Position numbers and translations under genes: made by a program. From Castanopsis chinensis (Eukaryota > Streptophyta > Magnoliopsida > Fagales > Fagaceae), in assembly GCA_032878915.1 (NCBI GenBank), contig JAVQMG010000115.1, positions 5,236,501 through 5,300,500 on the forward strand: 64,000 nucleotides of DNA, read 5' to 3'. The notes beneath the pieces were generated by a model, which was not told where the DNA came from, did not search any database, and saw only the letters and a list, made by a program, of their open reading frames with translations. This document shows, in pieces, positions 1-9,478 of this stretch (its first letter is position 1; each line of letters opens with the position of its first letter).

Positions 1-594
1 TTTTCCTTTATAAAAAATGAAGAGATGCATTGATGTTGTTTTGCTAAGAGGTACTTGCTAAGTTTAGTTTGTTTAATTCCATATGGTACTAGTGATTTAT
101 GGCAACTCCATTTTAACTAGTAAAAAGAGTTGGAGTGAGATTTATATTGGTATATGATAACTTCAACTAATCTGTCTCTTAAACAAAAATTGGATATTGT
201 TACATCCTTTATTCTATTTCCTTATAATATCATTCTTATCATCAATTTATTATAGAAACTTTGCCTATGTTTGTACTTAGTGTTGTATATTTGGTCATAG
301 CCAGTCCCAAGCCCAGGAAAAGGGTGAGGGTTACTGTAGCTTGACGGTCGTCTTGTATTTAGTCACCCTATTATGACCGGATCCACTGCAGATACTCATT
401 GGGGTGTCCCCTAAAAAATACATGTGGCGGACAGGATCCTTAGTCAATCCTAAAAAATTTGGGAATAAGGTTTTGTTGTTATTGTATCATCAATTTTTTA
501 TGTATGAATATGGGGGAAATGAATTAATATATGGTGACAATCATATGAGCTTTTAAGGTTCACTAGAGGAAAAGATAGGTTATGGCTTTAAGGT
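1..594. other. Non-coding, repeat-like DNA
   Basis: No gene is seen. The stretch 296-480 has the GC content and wording of a dispersed plant repeat (it contains AGTCCCAAGCCCAGG and several GGATCC sites) and looks older than its AT-rich surroundings, but I cannot assign it to a family. Its ends are not visible. Confidence 0.4.
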
Positions 595-958
595 TTGGAC
601 AAACCTACTGAGGAAATTGCCTACCTGAGGTTGTGGTGGGTTTAGGGTTTAGGAGGATTTGTGTATATTGGGTTTCAAACCTTTTAAAAGAAGATTTAAG
701 GTTCAAAAGGGAAAATGTTTGATTTACAGGTGGAAGGAAAAAGAAAAGAAACAGAATAGAGCTTTTAGTAAAATATCTGTGAACAGTGAGCAGTAATGTG
801 AACAATACTTTTGAATGGTACCTGTGAGAAAGAAGAGAAGAAGAGAGAAAGAAAGAAGCGAAAGGGAGGAAAAAAAAACCCTCTGGCCAATGTGCCTCAA
901 TGCTCAGAACACTCAATAATTTTATCAATCAACTGTATCTCCTTTGAATACATTAAGC

Positions 959-997
<39 letters not shown>

Positions 998-2045
998 TTC
1001 TTATACTAGTAGCATTAAGACTCCTAGTAAAAGAGTTTTTGCTCTTCGCGTAAGCTATATCATTTGATAAAGCTTTCCAATTCGTGTAACCAATCAGAGA
1101 ACAGCTTTATATAGCTCCCCATAAAAGTCACTAACACCTCTATCTACTTCAGTGAATCTAGCTTCTCCTTTAGACTGCACTAATGTGGATGATAAGTGAA
1201 AACTGTTGGATTGTGTTTGCTGTGCAGGCATTTGACCAGTGCTCGATGCATATGAGTTTATGGAAGAAAGGCATTTAGCTCAAGGGAAACATAGGGGCTG
1301 AACCTAGACCTAATTTAAATAATTTAGGGCCTTGATCAGTATTGCCAAGAATAATAGCTGACAGCCTATCCAAAGTCTGTTTCATAGCCAATAATTCTTT
1401 GAGCTTTGCTTCTATTGAATTCACCTTTGCATGTAATTGATTCAAACTTCTTTGTTACTTTTAAGTTTTGAGAAAATGCCCTAAATTTGGACTCTAATTC
1501 CATGTTAGTCACCATTACCTTAGATGAGAAATTTTGTCGTGTGGTTGGCTTAAGAAGTTTGGGGACTAAGCTCATCGATGTTGGTTGGCTAAAGAAGATT
1601 TCATCAAAGAACTTGCAATAATTTTGGCTTTGATACCAATTGATGTAGGATAAATTGGGGAATTTGTCTGCATGTGCTTGTGGTGGGCTAAGGTTTGAGA
1701 GGATTTGTGAATCTTGTGTTTTAAGGGTTGTAGAAGAAAAGGTTAAGACTCAAACTTGGCTAGGGGTTTGATTGTTTTCTTGTGGATATTTGATAGAGAA
1801 AATATGTGGGATTTTAGGGTTTTGATAGGTTAGAGCAAGGGTCTGACTTAGGGTTGTATGAAAAAAGGAAAAGAGAGAAATTTATTTGAAAAATATTGTG
1901 AACAGTACCACAGAAAAGAGAACAAGAAACATAGGAGAAAAGGAGGAAAAAGAACAATAAGGCCAACTTGTCTCAATGCTCAAACGCTCAATATTTTATT
2001 GATCAACTTCCTCTTTGTTGAATACAATAAGAAACTTAGGTAGAC
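595..2045 (-). mobile_element. Decayed LTR element with two LTR-like copies and a Met-type primer site
   Basis: Two diverged direct repeats, about 595-1000 and 1641-2045, share blocks in the same order (TTGTGGTGGG, then GAGGATTTGTG, a purine-rich stretch with GTGAACAGTA, then TCAATGCTCA and CTCAATA). This is what an old LTR pair looks like. Directly beside the right copy the minus strand reads TTGGTATCAAAGCC (1626-1639), close to the usual initiator-Met-tRNA primer binding site of plant LTR elements, which sets the orientation as minus. Only about 640 bp lie between the copies and no gag or pol motif is readable there, so this is either a short non-autonomous (TRIM-like) element or a deleted one. 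Outer ends and target duplication are not resolved. Confidence 0.5.
963..989. repeat. (AT)n microsatellite
   Basis: Uninterrupted AT dinucleotide run at the end of the left LTR-like copy. Confidence 0.95.
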
Positions 2046-3087
2046 CCTAAAAATCTTAACTTTGCCTAATTGAACTATGATTCCCACTTCGATTAGCAAA
2101 CCAAACCTAAATCAAATGGACCAAAGCCCACTCAATAAGACCCATAAACTAAATAAAAATTACTTATTAATAAAATAAAACTCAAGACCCACAATTATGG
2201 CTCACAACCAACAATTACAGAGTTACTAAAATATCCTTAACTTAAAAAAAAGTACAAAACCTAAAATAAAATAGTCAAAACCTAACTAATAAGTAAGTCA
2301 TGGGTACGGATCCTCTCTAGAAGCTATTGTAATAGCCCAGATTGTTTGCATTTAGGTGTGGACTTGGATTGCATAGATGATGTATGAGCAAGTGTTGAAT
2401 ACCAAATTGGGTGTTTCCTACGTCAATTTGGGATATTTAAGCTATTACGAGAAACACTAATTATAAATTCAATTTTTACTTATCAAAAAAAATAAAATAA
2501 ATTGACTCTTCTTTTGGGTATGGTGTAAATGTGGCTAATAATTTCTTTAAATCATGACAAGTAATATCAGAGCCAACTTGGTAATGCCCTGTAATTCAGG
2601 AGCATTTAGCACAATGCAGGATGTGACAATGATGTTAGGGATTTAAGTAGGTTAGATTGTAATATCTTCGATTATTTGTATTTGTTTTTTGGATTCCAAT
2701 TGCATAGATGTTGTGTAGATGTGTGTTGTGGATGTTTATGAGGTCAATTTGGATTGTATAAGTGACTTTGAGGATATATAACTGTAACTTGGTTAGTTCT
2801 TTTGGGATATAGCACATGTGACAACTGACAAGTGCGTTCCCCAGGTTGTGATATATTAGGTGGCTTTTTTCCTTTTGTTGAGGTGTTCTCTCTCTTGCTC
2901 CTTTAAGGAGCTAGTGTTATCACTTGGATCTCAACTAAAATGCTTAGGGTTTATATTTCCTTAAGCATGGTAAATGGCAGCACTTAATCAGTATTTAATA
3001 GTGTATAATATTATATCTGTATTGGAGAATGCCTAGACTCATAATGATTTTTAATCTCTCTCTCTTTCGCTCTCTCTATCAATATGG
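2046..3087. other. Non-coding DNA with a diverged internal repeat
   Basis: No gene is seen. The segments starting near 2328 and 2650 resemble each other (TTGTAATA, then TTGCATAGATG, then GTCAATTTGG in the same order), so an old duplication or two LTR fragments are likely. An A-rich tail in the LINE/SINE style (ACTTATCAAAAAAAATAAAA) occurs near 2477. Confidence 0.35.
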
Positions 3088-3296
3088 TACTCTCTCCGTC
3101 TCAGTTTTTTTGTCCTCTATTTCATTTTGGGATGTCCCAAAATATTGTCCTATTTCTAAAAATAAAAGTCATTAATTTACTAATGTTCCTATTATGCCCC
3201 TACTTTATTTTCAAAACTATTTGAAAAGAAAACTAACAAATATTTAAAAAATCAATCTAAGTTGGGCACCTTTTTAATTGGCTCATTAAAAATAAC

Positions 3297-3330
<34 letters not shown>

Positions 3331-3375
3331 TAAATTTAATGGTAGTTTTATAAACTTATACTTTTTTATAAGACA
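3088..3375. mobile_element. Stowaway-like MITE, right end decayed
   Basis: A TA dinucleotide is followed by CTCTCTCCGTCTCAG (3090-3104) and then TTTTTTTGTCC, the characteristic terminal sequence of plant Stowaway (Tc1/mariner) MITEs. The interior has the usual TTTTGGGATGTCCCAAAATA palindrome. A matching clean right terminus is not visible; the element seems to fade near 3375, after a poly-T run at about 3298-3325. Confidence 0.5.
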
Positions 3376-3588
3376 GACGAGACAATAAATAATATTCCCT
3401 TAAAAAGTTTGACTTTTCAAGCAAGACAAACTAGAGGAACGTAATAATATTGAATTTTCTTGATAGATTCTCCAAAGACAACTACAACAAAAAATGAAAA
3501 AAAAAAGAAAAGAAAAGAAAAAAAAAAGAAAGAAAAGACTCATTTCACATGTCTTAATATTTTCAATCTTTCCATGGTATATTTGAAA
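3376..3588. other. AT-rich non-coding DNA
   Basis: A/G-rich low-complexity sequence (3493-3536), with the 9-bp target duplication TATTTGAAA of the next element at 3580-3588. No gene is seen. Confidence 0.5.
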
Positions 3589-3693
3589 GGACAAAGTTTA
3601 GCTACAACCAATTACGAATTTGTCAAAATTCACCTCTAATAAAAAGAGGTTATAGCCCAAGGCTATAACCAATTTTGTAGCTAAATTTTGTCC
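3589..3693. mobile_element. Mutator-type MITE with perfect 9-bp target duplication
   Basis: A 105-bp element with terminal inverted repeats GGACAAAGTTTAGCTACAA at the left and the complement of GGACAAAATTTAGCTACAA at the right (one mismatch in 19). It is flanked on both sides by TATTTGAAA (3580-3588 and 3694-3702), an exact 9-bp duplication. Nine-base duplications are the rule for Mutator-like transposons, so this is best read as a very short non-autonomous MULE. An inner inverted pair (GAGGTTATAGCC / GGCTATAACC) lets the middle fold as well. Confidence 0.8.
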
Positions 3694-3702
3694 TATTTGA
3701 AA

Positions 3703-4202
3703 ATAAGAATCCAAATGTTTAAACATTCCTCCTTTTTTGTTTAGACAACACTTTAATAGTACCAAAACACAATATATACAACCTTTAACTACAATACTTG
3801 AAAAATCTTAAAGCAGAAACCTAATGCAACAAATATACAATTTCATAGAGGCAATAACACAAAAATAATACATATAAATTTTCATAAACTTAGAAGAGCA
3901 GGTGTTATCCGTCACATAAACACAAGTTGTACATTTCTTGTAAAAACACTTAGTGTCATATCTATCATTGTGACAGCCACCCTCAACTATATAGATTTTC
4001 GTCCATTTGCATCCATTGTGCCATTGTTTTGTCATTGTAGCAGCCATCATATATATATATATAGTGAAACTAATAGTAACCAATTAATAATAAATAAATA
4101 AAAAACAGCTACATAAAGATGATTGAATCCCAAACATACTAACTAAAAACCCACAATTATTCATAATTTGATTCCTACAATTTCTCAATAACCAAACAAA
4201 AA

Positions 4203-4263
<61 letters not shown>

Positions 4264-5158
4264 AAAAGAAAAATTAAAAAAAACCAAAGGAATGACACAA
4301 AAGAGAGAGATGGGATGGAATTTAAATTTAAACATCTTGTTTGGGCTACATTTTTTATGTTAATTTAAAAATTCCAAGATTCCTTGAATTTCATAAAAAA
4401 GTTGCTAGTCTCACGTCAAGGAATTTAGAATTTTGAACATAATGTTCTAACAACGTACATAAAAGAGAAATGATGAGAATGAAGAAAGCCTTACGCTATA
4501 TAATTAGCTAACATTACAATGACTCTATTGAGCTTGGCTGGAATGAAATTGAATTTCCACTAATGAAATCCTGGCAACCAAGTATAAACTATTAAAATAG
4601 CATCAACTAAAAGTCCACTGCTTTGAAATTTGGAGTTAGAAGATTGCATAGCAAAGATCACTTGCTAAACATCTATTTCGAAAACAATTTTGAATAAAAA
4701 ACAATTTGAATTTCTTGGCTTTGTATCCTTCTAACAAAAAAGGTTCTTCACCGTGTTTTCATCACTTTGTGTGTTATTACTTAAAAGAAAAACTTTTCTT
4801 TAATTTCTTGAAAGCAACTTAAGATTGGAAATATTAATGGAACCATAAATATAACTTACGAAAGAAATTTTAATAGACAAAAAAGAACAAAACTTTCGAA
4901 AGACAAAATTTTAGAGAAAGGTGATGATGGCTCAAGTAGTCAAGCTTAAGCATCTTTAAAAAAATATATCATAATGAATATGTGGAAGGAGCATCTGATG
5001 TGGCTGCAGTATTTTCTGTCTAAGTCAGTAATTCACAATGTGGCTGGCAGTGGCATTCCACCAAGATATGGCTGAAGTGTTAGCTGTGGCCATGTCTGTG
5101 GATTGGGGATTCTCACGATGTGTGGCTGCAGCTGCGGCTATGGCTGTGGCTAGGGTAT
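3703..5158. other. AT-rich non-coding DNA
   Basis: No gene is seen. A (TTA)n microsatellite fills 4204-4260. Around 5040-5150 the sequence is unusually rich in GTGGCTG / GCTGTGGC words, low-complexity DNA that would encode a repetitive peptide in no convincing frame. Confidence 0.5.
4204..4260. repeat. (TTA)n microsatellite
   Basis: About 19 uninterrupted ATT/TTA trinucleotides. The poly-isoleucine frame across it is an artefact. Confidence 0.95.
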
Positions 5159-5248
5159 TTTTCTTACTAACTTAGAGAAGAGGAGTTAGGTTTTGTATAG
5201 GGCTTTTCTTACTAACTTGGAGAAGAGGAGTTAGGGTTTATATAGGAA
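5159..5248. repeat. 45-bp tandem duplication
   Basis: TTCTTACTAACTT, then AGAAGAGGAGTTAGG and TATAGG, occur twice in direct orientation with a 45-bp period (starts near 5161 and 5206). Two copies only, with few differences. Confidence 0.8.
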
Positions 5249-6161
5249 TGAGAGGGGCAGATGAGTATTGATGTTTTATACAATTACAATGAAGAATTCA
5301 AGCTCAAATCAACCTCAACCTCAACCTCAACGTTGAAGATAAAGATAATATTAATTATCTTTATCGACATTGATATATAAATTAAAGATAAAATCCATTT
5401 GATGAATTTTATAACTATTTAATTTCAAATTCTCTGCTATACATGGCTTTATGAAAACGTATCTTAATACGTGAAAGACTATACTTTTTTTTTGTTGTTG
5501 AGAAAACGTGAAAGACTATACTAATAAATGAAATCTAACGTAAGGCAAATTGTAAAAATAGTATACTATTCTGTGAATGGTATACAAAGATATTTTATTG
5601 TAAATAGGCAACTATACTATTATTTGTATAGTTACCTATTCAATACAAAGAGCTCTTTTTATCAATATATATATATATATATATATATAAATTTATTTTA
5701 AATAAAATAATAAATGCTGATGTGGAAAATTGTGAGAGTTTCAGAAGCTTCGGTTATATATATATATATATATATATATAGATAAATTGGGACGAAGGGA
5801 GTATTATATTGCAAAGCCAAAGGCCTTGATGGCTAGCTTGTAAGCAGTTCGATCAAAAGTGAGATTTGGTTTCCAAAACTGAGGATCCTTTATACATGTT
5901 TTCTGAGATGTATGATATTCATCTCATTCTTTGGTTTTTTTCGCTATTGCTTAAAATCTATGATACATCCAGCCCATGTTATAGCTCTTTACATACAATG
6001 GAATGTTAAGACAGGAAGCCTACGTGATATAATCTATTCAACAGTCGATCTCTTTATGACTAGAATTGTACCTGTTCCATATATAAATTATGTCTAGATT
6101 AATCAACAACAAACTGCCTGTATATGGTTTCAGCTACAACTGGTGTGTGCCAATCATGGAA
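5249..6161. other. AT-rich non-coding DNA with two AT microsatellites and a Stowaway-like terminus
   Basis: No coding exon is recognised. (AT)n runs lie at about 5666-5690 and 5756-5780. At 5783-5803 the sequence TAAATTGGGACGAAGGGAGTA matches the right terminus of Stowaway MITEs, but I could not find a partner left end nearby. I looked here for the N-terminal exons of the downstream maspardin gene and saw none. Confidence 0.45.
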
Positions 6162-6465
6162 GAGAAGATACAAGCAGTTGGTGATGCAATTTGAAAATAG
6201 GTTTCATGAGCATTGTGTTTCCTAACAGTTTGCATAGATTCCTGATCATACCCATGTATCGGAGAAGATGCAAGCAGTCAGTGACACAATTTGGAAATTG
6301 GTTTCATGAGCATGTGCTTCGTAACAGTTTGCATAGATGCTTGATCATGCCCATGTATCGGAGAAGATACTAGCAGTCAGTGATACAATTTGAAAATAGG
6401 TTTTATGAGCAATGTGTTTCCTAACAATTTGCTTAACCTTAGATGCCTGATCATACCCATGTATC
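6162..6465. repeat. Tandem repeat, about 100-bp unit, three copies
   Basis: Copies begin with GAGAAGATRCAAGCAG-like sequence at 6162, 6262 and 6361. Each continues through GATACAATTTGAAAATAGG, TTTCATGAGC, CCTAACAGTTTGC and CCTGATCATACCCATGTATC. Periods are 100 and 99 bp. The third copy has a small insertion and is the most diverged. The array lies just upstream of the first maspardin exon found, presumably in an intron. Confidence 0.85.
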
Positions 6466-6564
6466 ATAACCTGCCTGTGTGAATATAATTAATCTTGACA
6501 TATCTTATACAATTGTGGTATCATTAGTTGTTGAGAACTCAACTAATCATTGAGTTTCTAACAG

Positions 6565-8116
6565 ATACATCTTTATGGTACATCCCTTGGGGGCTTTCTA
6601 GCACAACTTTTTGCTCAGCATCGTCCAAGACGGGTTCGCTCATTGATACTATCAAATTCTTTTCTGGATACACGCAGTTTCTCTGCTGCAATGCCATGGG
6701 CTCCTGTGTAAGTTATCGCATTTTTTCTTAGAGATAATGATTGTTAGCTGGATACGATCAAATTGCCAATATAAATCAAACAATTCCAATTCAAGCAATT
6801 TTAGGCCTTCTCTATATTAAACTTAGGGATCATCCCAGGCTGCTCTGTGTTTACTCCTACTATATAAGCATTAATTAGCAATAGCACCAAATCCCAAAAA
6901 TTGTTCACTAGCTATGATAACATTTTGAGAATTCGATATCAAAGTGTCTGCTACAAGTTTCAACCTATTGGCCAACACCTTAGCTGACAATTTATAAACC
7001 CATCCCACTAGGCTATTAGGCATAGCCCAAAAACCCTGACAAAAAAATTGGTGCATTACAGCTCTATTCAACTTTATTCCCTAGCTGTAATTATCTTTCT
7101 TTCAACACTGCTTGGATATGTGTCTAGTACTGTCTATGAATTCTTTTTCTCATAAAATTTAAAAATTCTCTTCCCCTTCCAAGAGAAGGGGGTGGGTATG
7201 TGGGATGATTTTTTAGTACCTGCCTAAATATTATTATGTGTGCATTTTTAGTTGAAGATCATGTCTAATTCTAATAGGTGTTAATTTTTTGTTTTGGGTT
7301 TTGGTCTTGTATTCATCCTGCACACCAGGGTTGCATCCCTTTTTATGCCTTTTAAACTTAAAAAAAGAGCATGAGCTGAACAGAACTTTTTTGTTTTTTG
7401 TTTTTTGTTTTTTCTTGTTTTGGTTTATGTTTTTGTTTTTTGATAAGTAATAGAATTTTATTGCAAATGAAACGGATTACTCTATAATCACAAGGATGAA
7501 CATAAAGCACCGTGAAAAAATAAAAGCAGATCATTCCAACAAGCTACGGAGTAGCAAGGACTTAAATTGCTCAATAGGTCTCACACTCTCCTAAAAAATA
7601 TTGCTGTTACGGTCATTCCACACTAACCATATCATGCTCGCTGGCATCAAGTTCCATACATTTGAAGAAATTTTTCCTAGCCAGTTCCGCCTACCAAAAA
7701 GGAGGGATGCTACCTTGTCCAGCAACACCCAATTGAATCCCAGACATCATAAACACTTCACTCCATGAAGCATATGCAGTCTCACAATGGATCAAAAGAT
7801 GATCCACCATTTCCCCACTGCAACGATACATAAAATACCAACTTACTAGCAAAAAGTCTCTCTTCATCAGGTTATCAATTGAGAGAATCCTACCCCACGT
7901 AGTTGACCACAAAAAGAAATGACACCCTTGACCTTAGAACAAGCTAAGCAGAACAATTTGTGCTGGTTGTTTTTTATTTATTTTATCCATCCTCTCGCAT
8001 AGCTAATCTTTGTGGTTTTACAACAGCAATATTCTATAGTGACATCACTTATCAAAAAAAAAAAAATGTTAGTAGCATCAGTTTGCAATCACCAGCTGCA
8101 TAATATCTATCAATTA

Positions 8117-8167
<51 letters not shown>

Positions 8168-9447
8168 TGTTCTGCATTCTCTTTGTAAATAGGTGTGTAT
8201 CTTTGGCTCATATGTCACTTGTAGCAATTTGCTTGTTAGATGTGTTATTTTCTTAAGAAATTAACTTCCTGATTGTGATATGCCTTATGCAGTGTTAGTT
8301 GGACCCCTTCCTTTTTGCTGAAACGATACGTGTTAACAGGAATTCGCGATGGTCCCCATGAACCATTCATTGCAGATTCTGTGGACTTTGTTGTTTCTCA
8401 GGTAGAGTTTGTGAAGGTCTACATCATTATGGTTCTAGCAATCTATTTAGTGCCTTGAAGCAATCTGTCCTCAAACTTTCTATTTCAGTTTTCAGCACAG
8501 GATGAAACAGTCTTTGTCAAAGATAATTGTACTTATTGGTAACTCAAAATTTTTTCCCTCATATTTTGTTGATTTCTAAAATTTTAATGTTCAAGGAAGA
8601 GAATTGCCTTAATAAATTGTCAAATATGCAACCATCTCCAGCTCCTTGTACCTGCATATATGATTTTGACTTATGGCATCAACTATGCGTCCCCCCGACC
8701 CCTCCTGTCCCCAAAAATTTTCAACCTATTGGTGGAAAGGCTGAGAGCTTAATGGGAACTAGATGGTCATACAAGGTTTTCAACACACTTGCAATTAAAT
8801 TTAAACTGGGATTCATTTGTGGAAAATAAAAAGTATTTGCAATCAATTTGATGAATCCGCTCAACTATCTTTTCTGCAGTCTTGGTAATTACCTTCTCTT
8901 ACTATTATATTCCAAACATGAGTCTGCAACATCTATAAGGATAGTGACGTTAAAATTTCTAGATAGGGTTCAATTCTTTTAACTAATCTGTTCACAAAAT
9001 AAAGAGACAGAGTCTTGTGAATGAGCCAATTCATATTCATTTGCTTTCTCTGTTTCTGTTTACTTCAAATGCTAATATATATGTAGAAAACTGTCAATGA
9101 ATTATAGAGTAAATGGTACCTCCTCCCCCTGTAAGAGCAAGCTATAGGGTGAAAATGTTGCTTCAAGATCTGCTGGGTTTGCCTCACCAATGTGTATATA
9201 TGTGCTGTAGAAAACTACTAGCTTAATTCCTTTGGTCATAATATGTGATTATCAATTCAGGTTGAAACACTCTCAAGAGAAGACTTGGCCTCCAGGTTAA
9301 CTTTGACAGTTGATGCTGCTTCTGTTGGACCTTTGCTGCTTTCAGATTCATTTATCACTATAATGGATGTAAGTCATCTAAATTTCATTGGGTGTTTGTG
9401 TGTGTATAGCCAACCCCAAAATTTTGGGACTAAGGCTTGAATGTTGT

Positions 9448-9478
<31 letters not shown>

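Noticed and set aside
4084..4335. Frame with a poly-isoleucine stretch
   Set aside because: It is simply the translation of the (TTA)n microsatellite.
8487..8541. Exon-like stretch after TTTCAG (FSAQDETVFVKDNCTYW then GGTAAC)
   Set aside because: It looks like an exon with borders, but the conserved maspardin sequence runs directly from 8401 to 9261, and inserting it would break the family alignment.
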